A DNA stretch of 64,000 nucleotides, taken from NCBI GenBank assembly GCA_031546985.1, contig JAVBJN010000073.1:7060-71059 (forward strand), written 5' to 3'. This document shows, piece after piece, positions 9,036-18,111 of this stretch. The DNA is from JAVBJN01 sp031546985 (lineage in GTDB: Bacteria; Bacteroidota; Bacteroidia; Chitinophagales; Chitinophagaceae). Within the stretch, counting starts at the first letter, position 1. Each line of letters starts with the position of its first letter. Made by a program: the position numbers and the translations under genes. The notes beneath the pieces were generated by a model. That model worked only from the letters and a program-made list of their open reading frames with translations. It did no database searches and was not told the DNA's origin.

Positions 9036-10280
9036 CTATTCGTACCGCAGTGCGTTAATGGGGTTTAGTTTGGCAGCTTTAAACGCGGGGTATAAGCCAG
9101 AGAGCAGCCCCACCACCGAGCAAAGGCTCAAGCCGGTTAAGATCCATACCCATGGAATAATAAAGCCCGATTTAAAGATGAGCGATACCAGGTTGCCGAT
9201 AAGGATACCCAGGAACACACCCAGACTACCGCCCAGCAGGCTTATCAATACCGATTCGGTAAGGAATTGCATGCGGATGGTTTTGTTGTTGGCCCCCAGG
9301 GCTTTGGCAATACCAATCTCGCGGGTACGCTCTGCCACGGCTACCAGCATAATGTTCATAAGACCAATAGCAGCGCCCAGCAGGGTAATAATACCAATAG
9401 CGGTAGCAGCCGCGGTTACCAGGCTTATGTTTTCGAGCAGGGTATTAATAAATCCATCGCTGGAGTTGATGGTAAAATCGTCGGGGTCTACCAGGCGCAG
9501 CTGGCGCACATTACGCAATAAGCCAGTGGCTTCGCTGGTAGCTACTTTCAACGCACCGATATTGTCCACTTTTACACTAATGATAAAGTTGGCGCCGGAG
9601 CTGCCATATACGTTGCGGGCATTTTGCAGGGGAATAAATACAGTACGATCGGTGCGGTTTACAAAGCTGCTGCCTTTAGATTTGGCTACACCCAGCACCC
9701 GGTAAGATCTTCCGCTCACCTGTATATCCTGCCCTACCGCACTTTCGGCCCTTCCTTTAAATATCTTTTCGGCAATTTCATGCCCAATGATGCATATGTT
9801 TTGTGCAGAGCTTTGGTCTTGCAGGCTAAAGTTGCGACCAGATGCAAGCTCTATCGCTGCCAGGTTCATGTAGTTTTCGTCCACCCCCTGTACCGATACG
9901 TTAGGGTTGGTTTTTACCGATCCTTTTTCAATGGTAGCCACACCCGTGCCCATAAACGACACGCTTACCACCGATGGAAAAGCATACCGCGCTTTAAACT
10001 GCTGCGACTCGTCGTAAGAGATGGGTTTGTCTATCACCCGCACGCCTACCCTGCCCTGCCGCTTTTTAGTCTTCACCTCGGCGCCGCCCATTACACTAAA
10101 GGTGTTGGACCCCAGATCGCTAAAGTTGCTGTAAATAGAGGCTTTCATACTGTCAATCGCAGTAAGGATACCTACCAGCGCCATAATACCAATGGCAATA
10201 ATGGCAACGGTTAAACCCGTACGCAGTTTATTGGAACGCACTGTTCCGAAAGAGAGCCTTAAATTATCCAGCCAACGCAT
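9036..10280 (-). CDS. MacB/FtsX-type ABC transporter permease
   Basis: A 414-residue permease of the MacB/LolC type, proteins that couple cytoplasmic ATP hydrolysis to work on substrates in the periplasm. A first membrane helix (about residues 20-42, TGLTVAIIAIGIMALVGILTA) precedes a large periplasmic MacB-type domain (about 45-280). Three C-terminal helices of the FtsX domain (about 290-405) include the ERTREIGIAKALGA motif that contacts the ATPase. The last residues, FKAAKLNPINALRYE, are the classic family ending. No ATPase gene is adjacent, so its partner must be encoded elsewhere. It lies 174 bases upstream of the membrane protein/GT9 pair; cotranscription is uncertain. Confidence 0.9.
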   Translation of the reverse strand: MRWLDNLRLSFGTVRSNKLRTGLTVAIIAIGIMALVGILTAIDSMKASIYSNFSDLGSNTFSVMGGAEVKTKKRQGRVGVRVIDKPISYDESQQFKARYAFPSVVSVSFMGTGVATIEKGSVKTNPNVSVQGVDENYMNLAAIELASGRNFSLQDQSSAQNICIIGHEIAEKIFKGRAESAVGQDIQVSGRSYRVLGVAKSKGSSFVNRTDRTVFIPLQNARNVYGSSGANFIISVKVDNIGALKVATSEATGLLRNVRQLRLVDPDDFTINSSDGFINTLLENISLVTAAATAIGIITLLGAAIGLMNIMLVAVAERTREIGIAKALGANNKTIRMQFLTESVLISLLGGSLGVFLGILIGNLVSLIFKSGFIIPWVWILTGLSLCSVVGLLSGLYPAFKAAKLNPINALRYE

Positions 10281-10382
10281 GAAGTAAAAGTAAGGAGTTA
10301 AATGATTGCCTGTCCAAAATTTTGGATAAGCGGTTGATATACACCATAGAAATACATCTCAGGTTTTAAGCCCAAGCATCCG

Positions 10383-10390
10383 TAAATTTG
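10383..10390 (+). promoter_or_regulatory. -7 element of the small acidic gene
   Basis: TAAATTTG matches TAnnTTTG exactly and lies 17 bases upstream of the ATG at 10407. This supports the small reading frame being a real gene with a very short leader. A clear -33 TTTG is missing. Confidence 0.5.
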
Positions 10391-10406
10391 GTAAAACCCT
10401 TCAATT

Positions 10407-10694
10407 ATGGAAAACTCCAAGAAACCACCCCAAAACAAGCAGGACAAAGACTATCCTGGCTACCCCCACTACCCCTCCCGCGAAGACATTATGAACCCGC
10501 AACTGAACCTCGAAAAGACACCGCTGGATGAGGAAGAAAAAGACGAACTCGACTCCTCCGGGCTCGACATTCCGGGAGCAGATGGCGATGATGCCCTGGA
10601 AGCCATTGGCGAAGAGGATGAAGAAAACAATTATTACAGCCTTGGCGGCGACCGTCACGACGAAACCCAAGAACTGGATGAAGATGACGATTAA
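10407..10694 (+). CDS. Small acidic hypothetical protein
   Basis: A 95-residue, highly acidic, hydrophilic protein: PPQNKQDKDYPGYPHYP near the start, then runs such as DEEEKDELD, GEEDEENNYY and a final ELDEDDD. There is no signal peptide or membrane segment, so it is probably cytoplasmic and disordered. A matching -7 element 17 bases upstream and a strong terminator 29 bases after the stop support expression. Unknown function; I do not recognise a family. Confidence 0.6.
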   Translation: MENSKKPPQNKQDKDYPGYPHYPSREDIMNPQLNLEKTPLDEEEKDELDSSGLDIPGADGDDALEAIGEEDEENNYYSLGGDRHDETQELDEDDD

Positions 10695-10723
10695 AACGTA
10701 CCACCCGGCACTTGCCGCTTATT

Positions 10724-10759
10724 AAAAAAGCCATTGACCTTGCGATCAATGGCTTTTTT
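10724..10759. terminator. Bidirectional terminator at the end of the nuo operon
   Basis: A 14-bp perfect stem (10724-10737 with 10746-10759) starts with six A and ends with six T, so it works in both directions. It closes both the small acidic gene (plus) and nuoN (minus). Confidence 0.92.
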
Positions 10760-10778
10760 ATATCGTTTAACCGGGTAT

Positions 10779-12176
10779 TTATTTTACCCAGGCCAGTACT
10801 GTAGAAGGCATAATACCAATGATGATGATAAGTACTGCTACCAGGCCTACTGCCAGCTTAAAGCCGGGCGTAATAGGCTCTACCAGCTCTGCTTCACCGG
10901 TTTTGAAATACATAGCCGTAATGAGGCGGAAATAGTAGTATACGCTCACTGCTGCCATTAACACCGCAAAGATCACCAGCCAGAAGAAAATACCTTGCTG
11001 GATAAGACTGTTCAGCATCATATACTTACCAAAGAAACCTGCGGTTAACGGTATACCCGCCAGTGAGAATACAAATATAGCTGCAGACAGCGCCAGCATA
11101 GGCTCCTTGCGGGCCAGGCCGTTAAAGCCGTCGTAGGTATAATCTTTCAGTTTGAGCATGATGGAAAACAGACCAATGGTAGCCAGGCTGTACGACACTG
11201 CATACAAAGTAATAGCACCACGGCTCATTTCCTGGTTTTGCGCGGCCAGCACGGCAAACAGCATAAAACCTGCCTGCGCTATGGATGAGTAAGCCAGCAT
11301 ACGTTTTACACTCTGCTGCATTACCGCCGTAAAGTTACCAATGAGCAAAGTGAGCGCGGTCATGAGCGCCACCATCATTTGCATATCTTTTGTAACCAGG
11401 CCATCCCAACCTGCAGATACCAGGCGTATAAACCCTACAAAAGCCGCGCCTTTTACCACTGTGGCCATAAAGGCGGTGAATGGTGTGGGAGTGCCGTCGT
11501 ACACATCCGGAGTCCAGAAGTGCAGTGGCGCTGCAGATACTTTAAAGGCAAATGCAACAATCATCAGCAACAGACCTGTAATGGCCAGGCCAGATACATT
11601 GCCGCCTACCGCTACGCTGCCACGGGGCACATCGCCCAGCATAAAGGTGCCGCTGGAACCATACAGCAGGGTTATACCCATGAGCAAAATACCGGTAGAG
11701 AACGAGCCCATCAGGAAATACTTGAGGGCAGCTTCGTTACTTTTCATATTGCCTTTATCGCTACCCGCCAGAATGTATTGGGGAATGGACATGATCTCAA
11801 TACCCAGGAACAGGATGAGCAGGTTCTGATAGCTGCCCATCATGAGCATACCACTGGTGATAAAGAATATTAATGCGAAATACTCGCCGGAGTACTTGCC
11901 CACTTTCGTAATGGCAGAGCCCGTGAGGATAAAATAGATCAATGTACACACCAGCATAAACTGGTTAAACATCAGCGCGAAACTTCCGGTGTTAAACATG
12001 GTTTGCATAGAACCGAGAGAAGGGGTTACAATACCCGCTGCTTCCAGTCCGTTTACAATACATAAAACCAGCATACCCGCTATGGCTATGTTACGATGCG
12101 ATGTTTTGTTTTCGGAAAATACACCCGAAAACATCATTAAAACACCCCACAATGCCGAAGCTATAATTGCTAACAT
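10779..12176 (-). CDS. nuoN: NADH-quinone oxidoreductase subunit N
   Basis: Antiporter-like proton-pumping subunit of complex I in the inner membrane, 465 residues with about 14 transmembrane helices. Motifs of the Mrp/Nuo antiporter fold are visible: FLGIEIMSIPQYIL, with the conserved helix-5 Glu near residue 126, the Lys-containing segment AALKYFLMGSFSTGILL, and APLHFWTPDVYDGTPTPFTAFMATVVKGA with the broken-helix His and Lys. It is the last nuo gene, 29 bases after nuoM, and is followed by a strong terminator. Confidence 0.96.
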   Translation of the reverse strand: MLAIIASALWGVLMMFSGVFSENKTSHRNIAIAGMLVLCIVNGLEAAGIVTPSLGSMQTMFNTGSFALMFNQFMLVCTLIYFILTGSAITKVGKYSGEYFALIFFITSGMLMMGSYQNLLILFLGIEIMSIPQYILAGSDKGNMKSNEAALKYFLMGSFSTGILLMGITLLYGSSGTFMLGDVPRGSVAVGGNVSGLAITGLLLMIVAFAFKVSAAPLHFWTPDVYDGTPTPFTAFMATVVKGAAFVGFIRLVSAGWDGLVTKDMQMMVALMTALTLLIGNFTAVMQQSVKRMLAYSSIAQAGFMLFAVLAAQNQEMSRGAITLYAVSYSLATIGLFSIMLKLKDYTYDGFNGLARKEPMLALSAAIFVFSLAGIPLTAGFFGKYMMLNSLIQQGIFFWLVIFAVLMAAVSVYYYFRLITAMYFKTGEAELVEPITPGFKLAVGLVAVLIIIIGIMPSTVLAWVK

Positions 12177-12205
12177 AAGAATGACGTTCTTTCTGCTTGA
12201 ATAAA

Positions 12206-13666
12206 TTATTTAATGATCACGTTGAGCGTGTTCAGCATATTTACAGTACCCTCGGTAAGGTTCAGTAATGGTTTAGGATATACTCCAATCACCAGGATCA
12301 TGGCTACCACCACTACCATCGCTACCATTTCTGTTCCTCTCAGGTCGGCAATACCATTGGTTTTGCTTCCTGCCGGGCCATATAATACTTTCTGCACCAT
12401 ATTAAGGGTATATACCGCACCCAGAATCACTCCCAAACCGGCAAATACCATATACCATCCGTTGTACAGGAACAACCCGTTAAACATCAGGAACTCTCCA
12501 ATGAATCCGTTTGTCAAAGGCAGGGCAATATTGGCAAACGCTACAATCACCAGGCAAATGGCCAGGTTAGGCGCCGAGGTGGCAATACCGCCCATTTCGT
12601 AAATGTTACGGGTGCCGGTGCGGCGCTCAATAGCATCTACAATAGCCCACATACCAATAATGTTTACACCGTGGCTGAACATCTGTGCCATTACCCCTTG
12701 CAGGCTTATGTCGTTGCGGGCAAAGATGGCCGCGCACATCAACCCAATGTGGGCAATGGAAGAATAGGCTACAATGCGTTTAATATCCGATTGCATCCAG
12801 GCCAGCAGCGATGCGTATACGATACCAATGACAGACAGTACCACTACTACATGGCTCCAGTGCGCCACACCCGCAGGCATTACAGGCAACACCCAACGGA
12901 TAACCGCAAAGATCCCCATCTTAACCATGATGCCGCTCAGTACCATCGTAACCGGGGTGGCCGATTGCTCATAGGTATCGGGCTGCCAGGTATGGAAAGG
13001 GAACACCGGCATTTTAATGGCAAATGCCACAAAAAACAGGCAGAACAAAATATACTGTGCACCAGCGCTCAGTGTGCCATTGGTTGCCGCAGCTACCCAA
13101 ATGCTCCACTCAAACGAATCGGTAATGGCATACATGCTGATGATGCCCACCAGCATTAATAAGCTACCCGCAAAGGTGTACACAAAAAACTTAAAGGTAA
13201 CCGGCACACGTTTTTCCCCACCCCACATAGAGCACAGGAAATAAACGGGAATAAGCGCCAGCTCCCAGAAAATGTAGAATTGTAAGGCATCCCAGGCCAG
13301 GAATACGCCCATAAGACCGGCTTGCGCCAGCAGCATAAGACCGTAAAAACTGTGCTTACGGTCAAAATTGTGTTCGTACCCAGCCAGGAAGATCAGCGGA
13401 AACGCAATGGCGGTGAGCAAACACAGCATCAGGTTCATACCATCCAGCTGTATTACAAAACGGGCATTGAGCATTTCGATCCAGGGCAGGTTAAGCCGCA
13501 ACATCTCTGCTTCAGGGTTTTGCTTAAACAGGTATAAAGCTACAAAACCCAGTACCGCAGTGATGAGCGATGAAGCAATAGCCCACGTCTTTACGCCATC
13601 GTTCTTGATAGCGAAACTGATCAATCCACCCAGTAAAGGAATCAGTATAAGTAAAAGCGTCAACAT
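12206..13666 (-). CDS. nuoM: NADH-quinone oxidoreductase subunit M
   Basis: Second antiporter-like subunit of complex I, 486 residues and about 14 helices. The helix-5 Glu is in YIFWELALIPVYFLCSMWGG, the central segment is AIKMPVFPFHTWQPDTYEQSA, and DIKRIVAYSSIAHIGLM carries the conserved Lys of the half-channel. The length is near the family norm. It lies between nuoL (24-base gap) and nuoN. Confidence 0.97.
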   Translation of the reverse strand: MLTLLLILIPLLGGLISFAIKNDGVKTWAIASSLITAVLGFVALYLFKQNPEAEMLRLNLPWIEMLNARFVIQLDGMNLMLCLLTAIAFPLIFLAGYEHNFDRKHSFYGLMLLAQAGLMGVFLAWDALQFYIFWELALIPVYFLCSMWGGEKRVPVTFKFFVYTFAGSLLMLVGIISMYAITDSFEWSIWVAAATNGTLSAGAQYILFCLFFVAFAIKMPVFPFHTWQPDTYEQSATPVTMVLSGIMVKMGIFAVIRWVLPVMPAGVAHWSHVVVVLSVIGIVYASLLAWMQSDIKRIVAYSSIAHIGLMCAAIFARNDISLQGVMAQMFSHGVNIIGMWAIVDAIERRTGTRNIYEMGGIATSAPNLAICLVIVAFANIALPLTNGFIGEFLMFNGLFLYNGWYMVFAGLGVILGAVYTLNMVQKVLYGPAGSKTNGIADLRGTEMVAMVVVVAMILVIGVYPKPLLNLTEGTVNMLNTLNVIIK

Positions 13667-13690
13667 ATCTTTTAAGTACTTTCCTTTTGA

Positions 13691-15583
13691 TTAGTTAATA
13701 ATGAATACCGACAGGATAAACAATAAGGCCATACCTATTACCATAAAGAACAGGTAAAAACCAACCTGGCCGTTTTGCAGCATCCGCAGTTGCTGCCCAC
13801 CCCAGTTTACCGTTTTTCCAACTCCGTTTACCAGGCCGTCAATACCCAGTTTCTCAATAATATTATTCAGAAAAGCCGAAAGGGCTTTTAATGGTTTTAC
13901 GATAATGGCATCGTAGAGTTCATCCACATACCATTTGTTTTCCATAACCTTGCCCAGGCCCGAAGATTCTTTTTCGGCATTGTAGCTTTTAAAGTAGCGC
14001 CATGCACCCAGTATCGCCAGCAGCGCCAGGCCCATTGCAGCAGCCATCAGTGTATACTCTTCGCTATGCGACAATGCTGCGTGGTGTCCTTCGCCATGGC
14101 CCACAATCACCGAGCTCAGGAAATTACCCAGCCAGTTGTGACCGCCCATTACTTCGGGAATACCGATCAAGCCACCTACTACCGATAATATAGCCAGCAC
14201 AATAAGCGGGAAAGTCATAGAGGCAGGGCTTTCGTGCAGGTGATGCTCTTGCTCATGCGTACCTCTGAACTTACCGTGGAAGGTAACAAACAACAGGCGG
14301 AACATGTAGAAAGCCGTCATCATTGCAGCGGCTACTGCCAAACCGTACAATACTTTGTTTTGCTCAAATACGTGCAGCAGTATTTCGTCTTTGGAGAAGA
14401 ACCCACTGAACGGGAAGATACCGGCAATAGCCAAACATCCCATGAGGAACGTGAAGTACGTAATCTTCATGTGCTTCTTAAGGCCACCCATTTTGCGAAT
14501 ATCCTGCTCGCCACCCATCGCGTGGATAACCGAACCCGAACCGAGGAACATGAGGGCTTTGAAGAAAGCGTGTGTAATAACGTGGAATACTGCTGTAGAG
14601 TAAGCGCCTACGCCCAGTGCCAGGAACATAAAGCCCAGCTGGCTTACGGTAGAGTACGCGAGTACTTTCTTAATATCGTTTTGTTTGATGGCAATGGTTG
14701 CTGCAAGCAATGCGGTAACCACACCTACCACTGCTACCAGGTGCTGTGCGTCGATAGCCAGAGAATAAATAGCGTTGCTGCGCACCACCATATAAATACC
14801 GGCGGTAACCATCGTAGCCGCGTGGATCAGGGCCGATACCGGGGTTGGACCCGCCATCGCATCGGGCAGCCAGGTATACAAAGGTACCTGCGCCGATTTA
14901 CCCATCGCACCAATAAACAGGCAGATGGCAATGAGGTTAAAGTCTACACCACCAGCCATACCAATTCTTGGAAACAGCTCCGTATAGTTTAAAGTGCCAA
15001 ACTGTGCAAACAGCAGGAACATACCCACCAGGAAACCCAGGTCACCAATACGGTTCATGATAAATGCCTTTTTAGCGGCATTGGTGTATTCAATGTTTTT
15101 ATACCAGAAACCGATGAGCAGGTAAGAGCAAAGCCCCACGCCTTCCCATCCGATAAACATAATTACATAGTTGGCGCCCAATACCAGCAGCAACATAGAG
15201 AATACGAAGAGGTTAAGGTAGGCGAAGAATTTCGCGAAGCCTTCATCTTCGTGCATGTAGCCGGTAGAGTATACGTGAATGAGGAAGCCCACACCGGTTA
15301 TCACCAGCAGGAACAGCGAAGACAGCTGATCTACCCAAAAGGAGAACGGCAGCCTTAATGATCCGGCGCTGATAAAATCGAATAAAAATACTTCCTGTCC
15401 TGTAAAGGTGCTGCCCAGGCCATTGATCTCAAAGAAGATCATCAGCGATACGATAAACGAACCCAATACGGTGCCGCTACCTACAATACCTACCAGTGCC
15501 TTGCTGAGCTGTTTTCTGAACAGTCCGTTGATCAGAAATCCGATCAGGGGCAATAAAGGAACCAGCCAAACCAACTGAATCAT
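13691..15583 (-). CDS. nuoL: NADH-quinone oxidoreductase subunit L
   Basis: Distal and largest antiporter-like subunit, 630 residues. It shows FIGWEGVGLCSYLLIGFWY, AFIMNRIGDLGFLVGMFLL, KSAQVPLYTWLPDAMAGPTP and NDIKKVLAYSTVSQLGFM, all diagnostic of NuoL. The C-terminal part (about residues 500-600) contains the amphipathic lateral helix that runs along NuoM and NuoN, then a final anchoring helix. A His-rich loop near residue 490 (HGEGHHAALSH) is a local feature of unclear meaning. Confidence 0.97.
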   Translation of the reverse strand: MIQLVWLVPLLPLIGFLINGLFRKQLSKALVGIVGSGTVLGSFIVSLMIFFEINGLGSTFTGQEVFLFDFISAGSLRLPFSFWVDQLSSLFLLVITGVGFLIHVYSTGYMHEDEGFAKFFAYLNLFVFSMLLLVLGANYVIMFIGWEGVGLCSYLLIGFWYKNIEYTNAAKKAFIMNRIGDLGFLVGMFLLFAQFGTLNYTELFPRIGMAGGVDFNLIAICLFIGAMGKSAQVPLYTWLPDAMAGPTPVSALIHAATMVTAGIYMVVRSNAIYSLAIDAQHLVAVVGVVTALLAATIAIKQNDIKKVLAYSTVSQLGFMFLALGVGAYSTAVFHVITHAFFKALMFLGSGSVIHAMGGEQDIRKMGGLKKHMKITYFTFLMGCLAIAGIFPFSGFFSKDEILLHVFEQNKVLYGLAVAAAMMTAFYMFRLLFVTFHGKFRGTHEQEHHLHESPASMTFPLIVLAILSVVGGLIGIPEVMGGHNWLGNFLSSVIVGHGEGHHAALSHSEEYTLMAAAMGLALLAILGAWRYFKSYNAEKESSGLGKVMENKWYVDELYDAIIVKPLKALSAFLNNIIEKLGIDGLVNGVGKTVNWGGQQLRMLQNGQVGFYLFFMVIGMALLFILSVFIIN

Positions 15584-15613
15584 TCGTAGAATTTAAATTT
15601 TAGTGATGTCTGA

Positions 15614-15913
15614 TTAGTTTTTCAATCTGTTCAGGATGTTAATGTCTACCGAGTGCACATTGCGGTACATCATTACAATAATGGCCAGCCCCACGGCTAC
15701 TTCTGCCGCTGCTACCACCATAATAAAGAATACGAATACCTGTGCAGCCGAGTCATTATACATTTTGGAAAATGCTACCATCAGCAGGTTCACCGCATTG
15801 AGCATCAGCTCAATGCACATGAAAATGATAATGGCGTTTCTGCGCATCAATACGCCCATCACACCAATGCTGAACAGCGCTACACTCAGAAAAATATAAT
15901 ATTGAATAGGCAT
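15614..15913 (-). CDS. nuoK: NADH-quinone oxidoreductase subunit K
   Basis: Small membrane subunit of complex I, 99 residues with three helices. Both membrane Glu residues of the E-channel are present: one in FMCIELMLNAVNLLMVAF (about residue 35) and one in AAAEVAVGLAIIVMMYR (about 70). It lies 30 bases upstream of nuoL. Confidence 0.96.
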   Translation of the reverse strand: MPIQYYIFLSVALFSIGVMGVLMRRNAIIIFMCIELMLNAVNLLMVAFSKMYNDSAAQVFVFFIMVVAAAEVAVGLAIIVMMYRNVHSVDINILNRLKN

Positions 15914-15931
15914 AAGCTTATTTTAATAAGA

Positions 15932-16429
15932 TCAATGTTTTTTACCGATCAGTACCGCACCTACCATTGCGCTCAGGAACAGGATACTGCTCAGCTCAAA
16001 CGGTACTACAAAGTCGGTAAACAGTTTTTGTCCCAGGTTTTTGATAAGCCCGATATCGGTTGCTACCAGCACACTTTCCTGTGTGGCAATTACCTGTTTC
16101 AGCGCAGCCAGTATCACCAGGAACAGCATTCCGCCCGATAGCACACCCGCAAACTGGAGCAACCTGCTCTTCTGCGGTTCCACATCGCCGTTCAGGTTCA
16201 TTAACATGATTACGAAAAGGAACAGTACCATGATGGCCCCTGCGTAAACGATAATGTTTACAATAGCCAGGAACTGGGCATTCATGAGAATGTAGTGACC
16301 CGAAATTGCAAAGAAAGTAGTAATCAGAAACAACACACTATTGATGGGGTTTCTGCTAAAGATCACGCCCAGGCCGCTAAGCAGCGCCGTGGCAGAAAGT
16401 ACCCAGAATAAAATCTCCTGTATAGTCAT
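15932..16429 (-). CDS. nuoJ: NADH-quinone oxidoreductase subunit J
   Basis: Membrane subunit J, 165 residues with five predicted helices. NPINSVLFLITTFFAISGHYI and VNIIVYAGAIMVLFLFVIMLMNL are the conserved second and third helices; the latter contains the pi-bulge helix important for coupling. The gene is separated from nuoI by only 10 bases and from nuoK by 18. Confidence 0.96.
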   Translation of the reverse strand: MTIQEILFWVLSATALLSGLGVIFSRNPINSVLFLITTFFAISGHYILMNAQFLAIVNIIVYAGAIMVLFLFVIMLMNLNGDVEPQKSRLLQFAGVLSGGMLFLVILAALKQVIATQESVLVATDIGLIKNLGQKLFTDFVVPFELSSILFLSAMVGAVLIGKKH

Positions 16430-16439
16430 GCCTCTCGGG

Positions 16440-16964
16440 TTATTTTTGAGCGTTGGGGTGAGGAATTAACATATCTTCTTTCTTAAAAATAAAGCTGCTG
16501 CGGTCGTACATAGCAGGAGCCGGTGTTTCAGAAAGGTAAATAGCCTGCTTGGGGCAAGCCTCTTCGCAATAACCACAGAAAATGCAACGCAGCATGTTTA
16601 TCTCATACTTGGCCGCATATTTCTCCTCACGGTACAGGTTTTCCTCTCCGGGCTTACGCTCTGCAGCTTCCATCGTAATGGCTTCTGCCGGGCAGGCTAC
16701 CGCGCACAAACCACAGGCAGTACAGCGCTCACGGCCTTCCTCATCCCTGTTCAGGATTTGCAGACCACGGAAAACCGGGCTGAAGGGGCGTGTCTGCTCA
16801 GGATACTGAACCGTAGGTTTCTTCTTAAACATGTGGCTCAGGGTAATACTCAATCCTTTTGCAATAGAAGGCAGGTATATCCTTTCTCCAAATGTCATCG
16901 GACTGCGATCAACCTGTACGGCCCTATTGGTTAAAGATTCCATAAACTCGTTATTTCGAAACAA
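16440..16964 (-). CDS. nuoI: NADH-quinone oxidoreductase subunit I
   Basis: Peripheral-arm subunit that carries two [4Fe-4S] clusters (N6a and N6b) next to the quinone site, 174 residues. Both ferredoxin motifs are complete: CTACGLCAVACP and CIFCGYCEEACP, with the swapped CP ligands typical of 8Fe ferredoxins. The start at 16964 abuts the nuoH stop codon with no gap, so translational coupling is likely. Confidence 0.97.
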   Translation of the reverse strand: MFRNNEFMESLTNRAVQVDRSPMTFGERIYLPSIAKGLSITLSHMFKKKPTVQYPEQTRPFSPVFRGLQILNRDEEGRERCTACGLCAVACPAEAITMEAAERKPGEENLYREEKYAAKYEINMLRCIFCGYCEEACPKQAIYLSETPAPAMYDRSSFIFKKEDMLIPHPNAQK

Positions 16965-18041
16965 TTATTTATTGAAAAAGAACAGGATAACAGCTCCGGT
17001 TATTACCATATTTACCAATGCCAGCGGAATCAGTTTTTTCCAACCCATATCCATCAGCTGATCGTAACGGAACCTGGGGAGGGTCCAGCGGATAAACATG
17101 AACATGAGGATGAAGAAAGTGATTTTGGCAAACAATACCATGATGCCGATTACAGAGAACAGTACCGGAGATACCGCTTGCGCCACCTGATCCATGAACG
17201 GAAAGTTGTAACCGCCCAGGAACACGCAGCTCAGAATAGCCGAGGTAATGAACATGTTGATATACTCTGCAAACAGGTAAAAGCCCAGTTTCATAGAAGA
17301 GTACTCCTGGTGGTAACCCATGTTCAGCTCGTTCTCCGCTTCCGGAAGGTCAAAAGGCGCACGGTTCAGCTCCGCAAAAGAGCATACCCAGAAAATAAGG
17401 AATGCCAGCGGCTGTTTAAACGCGTTCCACGAAAAGAACCCATCCGACCAGAAACCATGTTGCTGCTCTACCAGTTCCTTCATACTTAAAGTACCGGTAG
17501 TCATCAGAATAGCGATCAGGCTCAGGCCCAGCGCCAGCTCATAAGAGATGGCCTGCGACGCGGCACGTATACCACTCAGCAAAGAAAATTTGTTGTTAGA
17601 AGCCCAGGCACCAATCATAATACCGTATACACCAATACTGGTTACGGCAAATACATACAGGATACCAATGTTAAGATCTGCTACCTGCAAAGAGATGGTA
17701 CGGCCTGCAGAGGTTACGATATCGGGCCCCCAGGGCACAATAGCACCGGTCATACAAGCGGTGGTCATGGCAATAGCCGGACCCAATACGAATAAGATAC
17801 GGGTAGAGTTATTTGGAATGATCTCTTCCTTAAAGAAGAGTTTTACACCATCGGCCAGGGGTTGAAACAACCCAAACGGGCCTGCACGGTTAGGACCAAT
17901 ACGGTCCTGCATTATTGCTGCCACTTTACGCTCTCCCCAGGTGGCATAAGCTGCCACACCGAGAGATACACCAACGATGGCTGAAATCAGAATGATTTTT
18001 TCAATAATAAAAGCGGCATCTATAGCCAGAAGTGTTGTCAT
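16965..18041 (-). CDS. nuoH: NADH-quinone oxidoreductase subunit H
   Basis: Membrane subunit that forms most of the quinone channel, 358 residues with about eight helices. Conserved matrix-side loops are present: GERKVAAIMQDRIGPNRAGPFGLFQPLADGVKLFFKEE near the N terminus (family signature, residues about 31-68), ELNRAPFDLPEAENEL, and the C-terminal RWTLPRFRYDQLMDMGWK. It is separated from nuoG by 70 bases that hold a good -7 element, so a second transcript may start here. Confidence 0.97.
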   Translation of the reverse strand: MTTLLAIDAAFIIEKIILISAIVGVSLGVAAYATWGERKVAAIMQDRIGPNRAGPFGLFQPLADGVKLFFKEEIIPNNSTRILFVLGPAIAMTTACMTGAIVPWGPDIVTSAGRTISLQVADLNIGILYVFAVTSIGVYGIMIGAWASNNKFSLLSGIRAASQAISYELALGLSLIAILMTTGTLSMKELVEQQHGFWSDGFFSWNAFKQPLAFLIFWVCSFAELNRAPFDLPEAENELNMGYHQEYSSMKLGFYLFAEYINMFITSAILSCVFLGGYNFPFMDQVAQAVSPVLFSVIGIMVLFAKITFFILMFMFIRWTLPRFRYDQLMDMGWKKLIPLALVNMVITGAVILFFFNK

Positions 18042-18068
18042 TAGAAATCAGCGCTTTTAAAAACTTCG

Positions 18069-18076
18069 CAAAAGTA
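18069..18076 (-). promoter_or_regulatory. Possible internal promoter for nuoH-nuoN
   Basis: On the minus strand the sequence reads TACTTTTG, matching TAnnTTTG, 27 bases upstream of the nuoH start. It sits in one of the larger gaps of the operon. A weak TTG lies only 13 bases upstream, so the -33 part is not convincing. Confidence 0.45.
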
Positions 18077-18111
18077 ATCCTTTAATAATCAATTGCACAG
18101 AAAATACAAAC

